From contig NZ_JAVKPK010000012.1 in the NCBI RefSeq assembly GCF_031461075.1, positions 1-64,000 of the forward strand: a stretch of 64,000 nt of DNA, written 5' to 3'. Origin of the DNA: Methanosarcina baikalica. GTDB lineage: Archaea > Halobacteriota > Methanosarcinia > Methanosarcinales > Methanosarcinaceae. Shown in pieces: positions 35,202-44,749 of this stretch; within the stretch, counting starts at the first letter, position 1; each line of letters opens with the position of its first letter. The notes below the pieces were generated by a model. It worked only from the letters and a program-made list of their open reading frames with translations. It was not told the origin of the DNA and made no database searches. The position numbers and the translations under genes are program-made.

Positions 35202-35520
35202 CGAACTGATTAAATACGAAAATATGGGGATTTCGTTTGATAATAGAAAGGTCCTTTTAGATTTCAACCTGAGCGTAAAGAAAAAGCAAAAAGTCCTCCT
35301 GCGAGGGAAATCCGGAGTCGAAAAATTACTCTTTTAAAAATACTGCTCGGCTTTATAAAACCTGCGGAAGGCACCCTCTATTTCCGTAACCGGGTAATTG
35401 ATTCCAAAACATGACCTGAGATTCAGGACATCCTTTGATGAGTATGGTGACCTGAGATTCAGGACATCCTTTGATGAGTATGGACTCGTAAATAAGGAGC
35501 TGTACGGGAAAAATGCCTGA
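35202..35520 (+). pseudogene. ABC transporter ATP-binding protein fragment, frameshifted
   Basis: The plus strand reads MGISFDNRKVLLDFNLSVKK, then a Walker A region decayed to RGKSGVEK. One base is missing at about 35,327, after which KITLLKILLGFIKPAEGTLY continues in another frame to a stop. Further down LVNKELYGKN recalls the Q-loop region. A perfect 36-base tandem duplication (35,412-35,447 and 35,448-35,483) has extended it. No signature or Walker B motif remains. The rest of the transporter is absent. Confidence 0.75.
35412..35483 (+). repeat. Perfect 36-bp tandem duplication
   Basis: Two identical adjacent copies of a 36-base unit beginning tgacctgagattcagg, inside the ABC ATPase remnant. 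The unit is 12 codons, so it does not itself shift the frame. Confidence 0.95.
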
Positions 35521-35582
35521 AAAAATTATGACTATGAAAGTGTAAAAGGTTGAGAATGCACCCTATTTCAGTTGGGGGTACT

Positions 35583-35975
35583 TCATGCGTACCCTGTGAT
35601 ATTCTGCCCTATTGGAGTGCTTTTTCGTATGCAGTCTTCTCCGTAATCGACTAGATTCTCAACTGCAGTTTTCAATATAGAAGGATAGAGCTGACCAACC
35701 TGTTCCCATACAGGCCTTCCGTGACAGAAAAACTTGAACGTAGGCGTGCCCTGGACTCCGTACCTTCCTACAGTCAATGGACTGGTGTCAATATTCATTC
35801 GGGCAAAAACTGCCGAGTTTTTGAATTCCTGTGCATAACTCATAAAATAAGGTTCCATCGCCTTGCAATAAGGGCAGGTCGAGCTGTAAAACATTACAAT
35901 AACCGGTTTTAAAGAGTCCTCTACCAGCTGTTCCCAGGTCATATCCTCAATTTCAACTACATTGTTTTCATTCAA
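35583..35975 (-). CDS. Thioredoxin-like protein
   Basis: The 130-residue protein has a thioredoxin fold with the redox motif CPYC in FYSSTCPYCKAMEPYF near residue 34 and the cis-proline GVQGTPTFKFF near residue 75. There is no signal peptide, so it acts in the cytoplasm. The CPYC motif is glutaredoxin-like while the rest resembles archaeal thioredoxins. It stands alone; the partner reductase is not nearby. Confidence 0.9.
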   Translation of the reverse strand: MNENNVVEIEDMTWEQLVEDSLKPVIVMFYSSTCPYCKAMEPYFMSYAQEFKNSAVFARMNIDTSPLTVGRYGVQGTPTFKFFCHGRPVWEQVGQLYPSILKTAVENLVDYGEDCIRKSTPIGQNITGYA

Positions 35976-36382
35976 TCAATTACCCCCGAATTATGGAATG
36001 AGTTAATAGGATCAAGTTAATAGGGTCAAGTTAGTAGAATTTTAAGCTTGGATAAATCAGTAATTCTGTTTATAAGATTAATATTTTGTGCTTTCATAAG
36101 ACCAATATTTCTGCTTCATGAAATTAAAGTTCACTCATCTGCATAAATCCCTTGAAAAATGTTAGTGAAAAATTGCTTTTTAGAACGAAAAACTCTAGAT
36201 AAATAAAGAAGAAAAGAGAATCGAGAAAAATTAGAAAAAAGCTGGTGAATAGAACTGGAAAAATCAGTTCTATCTTTCTCAGGTTATATCGAATCGTCTC
36301 GGACACTTGAGCCCGGTTTTTTGCCCATAGACCAAAAAGTTCAGGGTAGGAGAGAGAATAAAGTTTCACAGACAGGTTTTCT

Positions 36383-36730
36383 TCAGACTCTTTCATCTTT
36401 ATCTTCAGGGGTCATCATCTCGCAAAAACATGTGCTGCAGATGTATTTATCGTCAAGGCATGTTTCTTTAAAGTCAAGTTTGGGGCCGCCCGGTTTTGTG
36501 GTTGCTTCCCTGAGTACATAGAACTTTTCGTTAAATTCGACTGGCTGCCCGCATCTTGAACATACGAAGGGTGGATTTTCAACCGAATCAATCGCACACT
36601 CAATGCATATAAGATCGGACTTATCTCCGTGAACATCTTTGAACTTTATTGGTTTCATATCCAGGCTGGTATCCACGACCAGCACGTCTTCCAGCAGTTT
36701 CCGACCACAAATATTACAATACTCTTTCAT
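36383..36730 (-). CDS. Zinc-ribbon protein of unknown function
   Basis: The start at 36,730 follows GGAGG at normal spacing and gives 115 residues. Four cysteine pairs (CNICG at the N-terminus, CIEC, CSRCG, and CSTCFC near the end) point to two zinc ribbons separated by a short beta region (KFYVLREATTKPGG). No catalytic motif is seen. It might bind nucleic acid or serve as a small adaptor. I do not recognise a named family. Confidence 0.8.
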   Translation of the reverse strand: MKEYCNICGRKLLEDVLVVDTSLDMKPIKFKDVHGDKSDLICIECAIDSVENPPFVCSRCGQPVEFNEKFYVLREATTKPGGPKLDFKETCLDDKYICSTCFCEMMTPEDKDERV

Positions 36731-37336
36731 TGTGTCGCCTCCTGTGTTAAGAGGATTTCTCACCAAACCCTGTACTGAGCCTACAAAAGGTTTCAATGTC
36801 TCCGTGTTTGCACTCAATCTAATTCCCCATTTTCAGCTTGTTATCCATAATCGTACCGAACCGGGCTATATTAAGGTGTCCAATCCGGCCCAGTCTTTCA
36901 TACCATTGAGCTGTGTTTCTCACTCTGCTGACATTTGACCTGCCAGCATTTCAGTCTTGAGAAGATAGGTCCAGAGCTGGAAAGGCAAACAATGAATATA
37001 ATACACTTTTATACATTTTAATTTTTTTAAAAATGTTGTCTCCGAAATACTTTCCGCATTTGAATCGAAACAACATTAGAAAACACTTCATAAAAATACG
37101 TTTTAAACCGCTTTCTAGCCTCTGGTTTTAACTTCCCTATATAAAATATAGGGCCTAAAACTATATACAGTTATTGATTTTGATCAAAATTGGGTGAATG
37201 ATAACACGAATAATGATGATAAAAATAGAAAAAGAATAAAAAGTTAGTAAACAAAGAGAATAAAACAAAGAATTTTATTGATCAAGGATTAATATATAAG
37301 ACGGGTAAATGAGATTATTCAAAAGGGTTTGAAAAA
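36731..37336. other. Divergent promoter region
   Basis: About 600 bases between the zinc-ribbon and HARP genes. A palindromic cctatataaaatatagg lies at 37,137-37,152 and an atatataaga box at about 37,290-37,299, some 40 bases before the HARP start, is its likely TATA element. No gene is seen. Confidence 0.5.
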
Positions 37337-38086
37337 ATGCTTAAGCAGAGATTTGTGCTGGATACTACAGCATTAACGGATCTGCAGACACGTGAGGTCA
37401 TGGGCTATGCTTCCCTCTGCGAAGGAATGAAAGCAATTCTTGACCTGATAGCTGATGCTCGTCTGCAGTTCGGGATAAGTTGTTACGTACCCTATCCGTC
37501 AGTATATAAAGAGATGCATGAATTTGCAAGTCGCAATGGCTGTGACAGGGAAGTTATGGCTAAAATAGATACCTGGCTTGTGAAAAAATCTCCTGACCGC
37601 TACAGAGTAAATGTAACTTCGCAGATCTTCCATGAATATGTAGCTTATATGCGGGAGAGGATTAACCGGGGGATGGGGGTTGCAGAGGATGCGATATGGG
37701 AAGCAGCCACTGAATGCCTTTTTATGGAAAATCCGCAAAACAAGAAAAAAGAGTACAAGGAAGAGGTTGAAAGAGAAGTAATCGGAGGGATCATTGGCAA
37801 ATTCAGGAACAAATATCGAGCTGCCCTGAGGTATGGAATTCTTGACAGCGCTCCTGATATTGATGTCCTGATTCTTGCCAAGGAGCTTGATGCGGCAGTT
37901 ATTGCAAGTGATTATGGGATTGAAAAATGGGCAGAACAGCTTGGAGTCCGCTTTGTGCCTGCAAATACTTTCCCTATGATGATTAAAGAGTATCTGAAGC
38001 ATCTTCCGGAAAGTGAAAAAGAGCCCGAGCCTGGAAATGGGAACAAAAAGAAAAAAGGACCTTCGGAAGAACTGGAATTCATTTAA
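37337..38086 (+). CDS. HARP-type RNA-free ribonuclease P homologue (UPF0278)
   Basis: The 249-residue protein is a PIN-like nuclease of the family also called RNA ligase partner (UPF0278). It has RFVLDTTALTDLQTREVMG at the N-terminus with the first acidic residue Asp9, a helical insertion rich in charged residues in the middle, and the acidic cluster APDIDVLILAKELDAAVIAS-DYG near residues 174-196. Homologues from Aquifex process tRNA 5' ends without RNA. In archaea that also have RNA-based RNase P the protein is thought not to be the main activity. The lysine-rich C-terminal tail may bind RNA. No RNA ligase gene is adjacent here. Confidence 0.92.
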   Translation: MLKQRFVLDTTALTDLQTREVMGYASLCEGMKAILDLIADARLQFGISCYVPYPSVYKEMHEFASRNGCDREVMAKIDTWLVKKSPDRYRVNVTSQIFHEYVAYMRERINRGMGVAEDAIWEAATECLFMENPQNKKKEYKEEVEREVIGGIIGKFRNKYRAALRYGILDSAPDIDVLILAKELDAAVIASDYGIEKWAEQLGVRFVPANTFPMMIKEYLKHLPESEKEPEPGNGNKKKKGPSEELEFI

Positions 38087-38278
38087 CAGGTTCAATTTCG
38101 AAGCCAGAAGCGTAATAGAAGGCTTGAAATTAAATCCGGGGATTGTCTTCAACGGCCTGTTTCACTGAGATATAGCACATGCAATGCCTATCACAGCGTA
38201 CATGCAAAACCTATCACACCTTAAGGGCATCATGCCTTTGAGGGGATTATGCTTTTAAGGGAATTTGGGGGTAAGAGT

Positions 38279-39511
38279 TTGAGAAATATAGTTATAGAAG
38301 AGTTGAAAGCATCTGAAGTTTACCGCCAGAAGGTTGAGGTTGTTGAAAGAAAAGGGCTGGGGCATCCGGACTACATCTGCGATGCGATTATGGAACAGAT
38401 TTCAGTAAACCTGAGCCAGAAATACCTTGAAACTTTCGGGACCATACTGCACCATAATATAGACAAAGGTATGCTCGTTGCAGGCGAAGTGGAAGGAAAA
38501 TTCGGAGGAGGCAGAATAGTAAGCCCTATGAGACTGATCATCGGGGACAGAGCTACCTTTGAAGCACAGGGTATTGAAATCGATGTTCCTGGTCTTGCAA
38601 TCAGTACGGCACAGGAATGGCTCTTAGACAATCTCCGTTTTGTAGACCCTGAAAATCTATTTTACCAGGTAGAGCTAAAAAAAGGCTCTGCCGAATTGAC
38701 TGATATTTTTTCGAGAGGTGGAGAAATACTCGGTGCAAACGATACCTCTGCAGCGGTTGGATATGCACCTCTCAGCCCGACTGAAAAGCTTGTTTTTGAA
38801 TGCGAACGGCACCTGAATTCAAGGAAGTTCAAAAAAGAATATCCCGAATCCGGAGAAGACATAAAAGTTATGGGGCTCCGGCATAAGGAGGATATGCATT
38901 TGACAGTGGCAATGCCGCTTGTGGACATGTTTGTCGAATCTGAAGGAGACTATTTTAAAAAGAAGATAGAACTGCATGAGCAGATAGAAGAATTCGCCGC
39001 CGGGTTTGCAGAAAAAGAAAGAGCAGAATTTGAAGGCTGTATGTGTTTAAAGCCCACTGCTTCCCTGAATACGCTGGATGTTCCAGGGAGGGAACTGCAG
39101 GGAATTTATACTACTGTAACCGGTACATCCGCAGAAGATGCAGATTGCGGACAGGTAGGGCGCGGAAACCGTGTAAACGGAATAATTCCCTTAAACCGCC
39201 CTGTTAGCAGTGAAGCTGCGGCAGGAAAAAATCCTGTAAGCCACATCGGAAAGATCTATAATCTTCTTTCCCACAGAATTGCAGCTCGGATCTACCGGCA
39301 GGTGCCTGATGTCTCAGAAGTGTATGTCTGGCTTTTGAGTGAAATCGGGACTCCGATTGACCAGCCCCAGATTGCAACTGCCCAGCTCATACTGAAAAAA
39401 GGGTCTTTAAGCGAAGCAGAAAAAGAAGCAACTGAGATAATAGAAAAAGAGCTTGAGAACATACATGCCTTCTCAATGGAACTGGCTGCAGGAAAAATTT
39501 CTATCTGCTGA
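38279..39511 (+). CDS. mat: S-adenosylmethionine synthetase, archaeal type
   Basis: The enzyme makes S-adenosylmethionine from methionine and ATP. The 410-residue product (TTG start at 38,279 with GGGGGT upstream; ATG at 38,249 possible) has the archaeal MAT signature VEVVERKGLGHPDYICDAIM, then ILHHNIDKGMLVAGEVEGKFGGG and GTSAEDADCGQVGRGNRVNG in the C-terminal half. Several positions differ from what I expect of archaeal MATs (for example GHPDYICD for GHPDSIAD), so it may be a second, divergent copy. It lies in one direction with the HARP gene but 190 bases away. Confidence 0.93.
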   Translation: MRNIVIEELKASEVYRQKVEVVERKGLGHPDYICDAIMEQISVNLSQKYLETFGTILHHNIDKGMLVAGEVEGKFGGGRIVSPMRLIIGDRATFEAQGIEIDVPGLAISTAQEWLLDNLRFVDPENLFYQVELKKGSAELTDIFSRGGEILGANDTSAAVGYAPLSPTEKLVFECERHLNSRKFKKEYPESGEDIKVMGLRHKEDMHLTVAMPLVDMFVESEGDYFKKKIELHEQIEEFAAGFAEKERAEFEGCMCLKPTASLNTLDVPGRELQGIYTTVTGTSAEDADCGQVGRGNRVNGIIPLNRPVSSEAAAGKNPVSHIGKIYNLLSHRIAARIYRQVPDVSEVYVWLLSEIGTPIDQPQIATAQLILKKGSLSEAEKEATEIIEKELENIHAFSMELAAGKISIC

Positions 39512-39609
39512 AAGTGTTTTGAAAGGTCCTCTATCAAAAAGCCTGAACCGGACGGAATTGCCCGGATGAGAATTATGAAGGAAGGATTAGAGATTTAGCA
39601 AGGAAGAGT

Positions 39610-40479
39610 TTACACTCCCGCAATGAAAGCTAGAAGAGCAAAAAACATTGCGATTTTGAACATTTTTGAAGATTTCGCAGGATTGTTGCGAGCAAGGATA
39701 TGATAAATAGCTGCAAGGAAACCCAGGTCTGCCAGAAGGACAAGATAGAGATAACGCAGGCCGAGTACTGACATACGGTAAGGAAGAGGACTCAAAAACA
39801 CAGCACAAAATCCTATAAGTACTGCAAGATAGCTTGCTTTTTTCGCTCCGATCCTGAGAGGCAGAGTATCTGCCCCTTCTATTTTATCCCCTTCCATGTC
39901 CTCGATGTCCTTGACGATTTCCCTGGCCGTAATCGCAAGGGCTGCAAGCAAGAAAAGTACGAAAAGAGCTTCAAGCCCTCCATATCCGAAAACAGAAGCT
40001 CCGAACAAAAAACTGGAACCTGTAAGGTAGCCTATGCTCAGGTTTCCTAAAAGAGGGGTACCTTTGAGAGTTTTTGCATAGAAGATAAGTAGCAGAGAGT
40101 TAAAAAGAGCAATAGACCCGCAAATCGGATTAATTGAAAAAGCAAGAAGAGTCCCAAGGACAAACAGTAAATAAGAAAAATAAAGTGCTTCCTTTAACTT
40201 AACCCTTCCGGAAGGGATAGGTCTCTCAGGGCGATTGATGGAGTCTATCCTGATATCAAAATAGTCATTAATGGCATTTCCCGCACCTGAAATCAGGAAT
40301 ACGGCCAGAAATACCAGGCCTGAATCAAAGAAAGGAAAATTATCAGGGCTGTAAGTACTCAGGGCATCGGATGCCAGGATGTTAAAAGCTATCAGTGTTC
40401 CAATTACGGCTGCGAAACCCGCCATAAGGCAGTTTCCGTATCTCATCAGTTCCAGGTATGTGCGTACGCCTGCAGACAT
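39610..40479 (-). CDS. UbiA-family prenyltransferase, probable DGGGP synthase
   Basis: The 289-residue membrane protein has eight or nine helices and the two aspartate-rich UbiA motifs, NAINDYFDIRIDSINRPERP near residue 65 and DIEDMEGDKIEG near residue 196, which bind the prenyl diphosphate through magnesium. Its size and the RPERPIPSGRV segment fit digeranylgeranylglyceryl phosphate synthase, which adds the second geranylgeranyl chain in archaeal lipid synthesis. The N-terminus MSAGVRTYLELMRYGNCLMA is also typical. Another quinone-type prenyltransferase is less likely. Confidence 0.88.
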   Translation of the reverse strand: MSAGVRTYLELMRYGNCLMAGFAAVIGTLIAFNILASDALSTYSPDNFPFFDSGLVFLAVFLISGAGNAINDYFDIRIDSINRPERPIPSGRVKLKEALYFSYLLFVLGTLLAFSINPICGSIALFNSLLLIFYAKTLKGTPLLGNLSIGYLTGSSFLFGASVFGYGGLEALFVLFLLAALAITAREIVKDIEDMEGDKIEGADTLPLRIGAKKASYLAVLIGFCAVFLSPLPYRMSVLGLRYLYLVLLADLGFLAAIYHILARNNPAKSSKMFKIAMFFALLAFIAGV

Positions 40480-41197
40480 CAGAAGAAAGCAGCGTTATAA
40501 AGTATTAAAATTATCGGATTAGTTATTACAGATGACTTGCACTACCTTTTATGTAACACACTTATCAAAAAGATAGTATTGGAGTAAGACAAAGTATTAT
40601 ATTTTGCCGTTCTATCTTTTGATACCTGGTAGGGCTGGCCAGTTTCAGCAGACAGCCAGACATAGCCAATGTGATCCCTTGATACCTGACCGCGGGACGC
40701 ATGATCACCGCCGCGGAACCCAAATCAAATTGAATGCGACTACACCACCCCTAAAGGATGGGGGCTGCTGCCGGGCCGCACGCTCGGTTTTTCAGAAAAT
40801 CATTGAGTCTCCTCTGCCCGATTTCCTTAATCTACACGATTGAAACTCTGCTTTCGGTTTCCTCTGCGATTACTTAATATAGTGTTTGATTGTGTAAGTT
40901 GTCACATTTCCAACTGACTGATAGAAATAGAGAAAAAAACAAAAATCGAAGAGAGTTTACCTCATCCCCGACTGAAGTAGGGGTATTCATGACTTCCGCA
41001 TTCCCGAAGTAATAAGAGAATTCGGAACTACTATATGTGAGATAAAATATTAATGTCTTGGACCAACAATTTATGGAAAATCTACTCAAATAAAATCCTA
41101 AATTTTATTTTCGGTGACTTATATGATTAGTTATTAAATAACTTACTGATGTACCAGAGAGTCCTGTTTACGGACACACAGGCGGAGGCCGATAAAA
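40480..41197. other. Intergenic region with mobile element debris
   Basis: No intact gene. Two hairpin-bearing stretches resemble IS200/IS605 ends: accacccctaaaggatggggg at about 40,742-40,762 and catccccgactgaagtagggg at 40,964-40,984. Short open frames across these (for example 40,604-40,843) have no family pattern beyond that. Confidence 0.5.
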
Positions 41198-42286
41198 ATG
41201 AAAGCTGGTTTTTTTAGTTCTTTAATTTATATATTATTGATGATGCTAATAATCCCTGGAATGACTCCCGGCATGGCATCTGCTCTAGATGGAAATCTCG
41301 GAAATGATGGAAATTCAACTATTGGGAATTCAACTATTGAAAATCCAGACATCGGAAATTCAACTATTGAAAATCCAGACATCGGAAATTCAGATATAGT
41401 AAATTCAGATACAGGAAATTCAAGTAGCGAAAACTCAAGTAAAGGAAACTCAAGTAACGGAAATGTAAGTAACGGAAATGTAAGTAATGCAAATGTAAGT
41501 AATGCAAATGTAAGTAATGCAAATTCTAGTACAGAGGATTCAAGTACCGAAGAAAGCGGAGGAGGCGGAAGCTCCAGTTCCTCCAGCAGTAGTTCAGGAA
41601 GCGGTGTTGTTTCCAGAGAGCCAGCTACAAATATTTATGCCAAGGAGCTTGTCACCAGGAGTATTATGGGTGGTTATCCTGTCAGATTCGATTTCGTAGA
41701 AAATGTCACCATTACATATATCGAATTTGATCCAATAATGACATTTAAGAAAACGACAACGATTGCAGAAGTACTCAAGAATAGATCTGTTTTAGTCCCA
41801 AAATCCTCTCCTGGCAAAATATATAAATATGTGAATATCTGGGTAGGAAATAAAGGAGCAGGACTTCCTACTTCTCTAAAAAATGGATTTGTAGGGTTTA
41901 AAGTTGAAAAAGTATGGATTGAAGATAAGAATATCAATGAATCCCTGGTGACCCTTCAATTGTACGATAAAGGTTGGCAGCCTCTTCACACGGAAAAAGT
42001 TAGAGAAGACGAAAATTACGTTTATTTTAAAGCGGAAACGCCTGGTTACTCTTCCTTTGCAATAACGGAATATTCCGGACAGGAAGAAAAAGAGGAAATT
42101 AGGGGAGCAGAAAAAATACAGGAAATGCTGCTGGGAGACGAAGGAAAGGCAACTTTGAACGGAAGTGCAGGAAAAGGGAACAGTAGAATAAAGAATCCAA
42201 TGGGAGTAGCTAGAATACTTATTGCAATTTCTCTGCCGCTGTTTATGATTGTTGTAGGATATTTTATGTTGAAGAAAAAAATCTGA
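41198..42286 (+). CDS. PGF-pre-PGF domain surface protein
   Basis: The 362-residue protein has a signal peptide, then a repeat-rich linker (residues 30-125) of NSTIENPDIG and NVSNAN units and a Gly/Ser run, followed by a single PGF-pre-PGF domain from about residue 145 to 295 (GYPVRFDFVENVTITYIEFD, KIYKYVNIWVGNKGAGLPTS, YVYFKAETPGYSSFAITEY). It ends in a membrane helix and KKKI. The linker is dense in Asn-X-Ser/Thr sequons. The domain is a hallmark of Methanosarcinales cell-surface proteins; its role is unknown. The linker repeats are near-identical at DNA level, so the gene probably varies in length between strains. Confidence 0.9.
   Translation: MKAGFFSSLIYILLMMLIIPGMTPGMASALDGNLGNDGNSTIGNSTIENPDIGNSTIENPDIGNSDIVNSDTGNSSSENSSKGNSSNGNVSNGNVSNANVSNANVSNANSSTEDSSTEESGGGGSSSSSSSSSGSGVVSREPATNIYAKELVTRSIMGGYPVRFDFVENVTITYIEFDPIMTFKKTTTIAEVLKNRSVLVPKSSPGKIYKYVNIWVGNKGAGLPTSLKNGFVGFKVEKVWIEDKNINESLVTLQLYDKGWQPLHTEKVREDENYVYFKAETPGYSSFAITEYSGQEEKEEIRGAEKIQEMLLGDEGKATLNGSAGKGNSRIKNPMGVARILIAISLPLFMIVVGYFMLKKKI
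41315..41525 (+). repeat. Coding tandem repeats in the PGF-pre-PGF gene linker
   Basis: Units of ggaaattcaactattgaaaa-tccagacat and then gtaagtaatgcaaat repeat several times with few differences. They encode the sequon-rich stalk. Confidence 0.85.
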
Positions 42287-42462
42287 GAAAGATTTGAAAC
42301 TAGGTGAGACTTTGTTCCTCGCCTACTCCTCACTATTTTTCCCATAATTGGGATTCATATGGTTTTCAAAAATCAACTTTTAGAGCCGGCGATTCAGAAG
42401 AGGAAAGCCAGAAATTCAATATTCAGGATTTAATCCTTCAATCTGGGAAAAAATTTGTCCAT

Positions 42463-42858
42463 TTAGGCTCCTTCTTCTACCCTGCTTATTTCCTTCTCCT
42501 GATGAATTGCCTGGACGGCTACGCTGTAGAGATTTTCCATTTCACGGGCTGACTCCAGAGTGAGTACGGACAGGACCTGAGGATACTTGCCAATGCGCAT
42601 GATTATTCCCTTAAAGACATTCTCTACGGCCCTTGATAGCATTTATATTTCAGTTGAGATGTCATCTATGTTCAGGTATTTGTGGTCACCTTTGATAATG
42701 ACCATTGCTCTACTAGCCTCTTTGTAGACATTTGTGGAAAAAAGAAGACCTATCGGAGAAAAGATATTCTGGATTGCGGTTTTAATAGATATTTCCTTGT
42801 CAGCTCTGAAAAAGCCTACTAAACTTTTTAGCTTTCTTAATTCATGATTTTCAATTGG
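42463..42858 (-). pseudogene. Broken gene of unknown family downstream of nadC
   Basis: One reading frame runs from IENHELRKLKSLVGFFRADK, overlapping the nadC end, through NIFSPIGLLFSTNVYKEASR and MVIIKGDHKYLNIDDIS to a TAA at 42,643. After it the same frame continues MLSRAVENVFKGIIMRIGKY to a TAA at 42,463. There is no ATG, GTG or TTG at the head. The pieces look like coding sequence of one protein of about 130 residues. The stop is TAA, so pyrrolysine read-through cannot explain it. I do not recognise the family. Confidence 0.6.
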
Positions 42859-43675
42859 TTATTTCCAGGCTGATGTCTATCCATCTGGATTTATGGATAA
42901 GGGAACCCATAGATATGATATCCACCCCTGTTTTTGCATAACCTTCAAGGTTTGCCTGAGAAATTCCTCCGGACGCTTCCACAATAACCAAATCTCTAAG
43001 CCCTTTTTCTTTAAGTATCTCCAGAGTTTCCCGGACTGCATCGGGCTTCATGTTATCTAGCATGATAATATCAGCTCCGAGTTTCGCAGCCATTACAGCG
43101 TCGTCTGCAGACTCGACCTCAACTTCTATTTTTCGGGTGAAGCCTGTTTTTTTCGCTGCCTCAATTGCGGCTTCGATTCCCATAAGTTTGATGTGGTTGT
43201 CTTTAATCATCACTGAGTCCGAAAGGTTGAACCTATGGGGATCTCCTCCGCCTGCAGCTACAGCCAGCTTTTCGAATTTCCTTATGCCTGGAGTGGTTTT
43301 TCGGGTGCATGCCACCCTCGTAGTTTCCGAATTCTGCCTTACTATATCCATGCAGGCCCGGGTAAGGGTCGCAATCCCGCTCAGGTGCCCGAGGAAATTC
43401 AGAGTAAGCCTTTCTGCCCTGAGAATGGAAACTGCCCCACCTTTTAGCCTGAAAATTACATCTCCTTCTTTGAGGCGGTCCCCATCTTTAAGGTTGGTTT
43501 CGGCCTGAATCCCAAGATAACAGAAGATTGATCCGGCTTCTTTAATCCCGGCAATGATACAGTTCTCTTTTGCGAAAATAACGGCTTCTGAAGGTTTGTC
43601 AGGCACAATAGTGCACGAAACATCATCGTACCCCAGATCCTCTTCTATAAAGCTTTCAATTTCTTTGATAAGCAT
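42851..43675 (-). CDS. nadC: Nicotinate-nucleotide pyrophosphorylase (carboxylating)
   Basis: NadC converts quinolinate and PRPP to nicotinate mononucleotide. The 274-residue protein has the family signature RKTTPGIRKFEKLAVAAGGG and DSVMIKDNHIKLMG, and the C-terminal DIIMLDNMKPDAV and VEASGGISQANL segments of the barrel. It is divergent from nadX, with about 260 bases between them, and these two plus nadA make the complete aspartate-to-NaMN route. Confidence 0.97.
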   Translation of the reverse strand: MLIKEIESFIEEDLGYDDVSCTIVPDKPSEAVIFAKENCIIAGIKEAGSIFCYLGIQAETNLKDGDRLKEGDVIFRLKGGAVSILRAERLTLNFLGHLSGIATLTRACMDIVRQNSETTRVACTRKTTPGIRKFEKLAVAAGGGDPHRFNLSDSVMIKDNHIKLMGIEAAIEAAKKTGFTRKIEVEVESADDAVMAAKLGADIIMLDNMKPDAVRETLEILKEKGLRDLVIVEASGGISQANLEGYAKTGVDIISMGSLIHKSRWIDISLEITN

Positions 43676-43933
43676 GATTTTTACCCCGGTATGTTATGTT
43701 TCCCGAATTTATAAGATGTACGGTGTTTTTTACTTTCAGGTTTTGTATATTTATAAATGGATTATGAATGGATAGAGAGCAGGATACATTTTTTTGGAAA
43801 GAGCATAAATCCAACAGAAGATTTAAAGAGAGGGAACAGAATACAGTATCCCGGCCCTCAGGCTTATGAAGCCTGGTGCTAAGTAATGATATAAATAATG
43901 ATCAAATTATTGACTATTTCTCAGGAGACTGGA

Positions 43934-44749
43934 ATGCTGAAAATAGGAATTATTGGTTGCGGATTTATTGGCGGACAGATTTGCAGGGCTATTGACGACG
44001 GGACTATTAATGCTGAGCTATATGCTCTCTCGGACTCTTCTGAGAGCAAGGTCCTTGAACTTGCAGCTTCCCTGAAAAAGTGCAGTCCTGCCTGTATGAA
44101 GATCGAAGAATTGTTGCGTAGCGTGGATCTTGTTATAGAAAGTGCCTCTCAAAACGCTGTAAGGTTCATAGTACCGCAGGCCCTTGAAGAGGGGCGCGAT
44201 GTGATGGTTCTCAGTGTAGGTGCTCTTGCGGACGAAGAGCTCAGAGAAAGGCTCTTTAGACTTGCAAAGCAAAATAACTGCAAGCTCTATTTCCCTTCAG
44301 GCGCAGTTGTTGGCATCGATGGAATAAATTCCGCGTCAGCAGCGGAAATCTCATCAGTTACCCTTACTACCAGAAAACCGCCTTCAGGGCTCATAGGGGC
44401 TCCACATGTTACAGCACTGGGAATCGAACTCGACAAGATCGAAAAAGAAACCCTGCTTTTCGAAGGTCCTGCCTCAGACGCAGTAAAAGCATTTCCTGCA
44501 AATGTAAACGTGGCAGCCACAATAAGCCTTGCAGGCATAGGCTTTGAGCGGACAAAAGTGAGAGTCATTGCCGACCCTGCCCTGTCCAGAAACGTACATG
44601 AGATTACTGTTGAAGGAAAATTCGGCAAATTTTTCACAAGGGTAGAAAATCTTCCCTCTCCGGAAAACCCTAAAACCAGTTACCTTGCAGCCCTTTCTGC
44701 AATTTCTACCCTCAATAAGATCCTGAGCCCTGTCCAGCTTGGAACCTAA
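43934..44749 (+). CDS. nadX: L-aspartate dehydrogenase
   Basis: NadX oxidises aspartate to iminoaspartate with NAD(P), replacing the NadB oxidase used by aerobes. The start at 43,934 (GGAG upstream) gives 271 residues beginning with the Rossmann motif LKIGIIGCGFIGGQICRA. LYFPSGAVVGIDGINSASA is the substrate-binding region and NVNVAATISLAG the conserved helix near residue 205. It lies ahead of nadA with a 480-base gap. Confidence 0.95.
   Translation: MLKIGIIGCGFIGGQICRAIDDGTINAELYALSDSSESKVLELAASLKKCSPACMKIEELLRSVDLVIESASQNAVRFIVPQALEEGRDVMVLSVGALADEELRERLFRLAKQNNCKLYFPSGAVVGIDGINSASAAEISSVTLTTRKPPSGLIGAPHVTALGIELDKIEKETLLFEGPASDAVKAFPANVNVAATISLAGIGFERTKVRVIADPALSRNVHEITVEGKFGKFFTRVENLPSPENPKTSYLAALSAISTLNKILSPVQLGT

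Noticed and set aside
36124..36396. Minus-strand 90-codon frame with a hydrophobic stretch
   Set aside because: It overlaps the end of the zinc-ribbon gene, lacks a ribosome binding site and is rich in Phe from AT-rich DNA.
40604..40843. Plus-strand 79-codon frame
   Set aside because: It spans a probable IS605 end hairpin and has no protein family pattern.
41315..41525. CRISPR-like spacing in repeated 30-base units
   Set aside because: The units are in frame with a coding sequence and there are no unique spacers.
42463..42645. Pyrrolysine read-through in the gene behind nadC
   Set aside because: The internal stop is TAA, not TAG.
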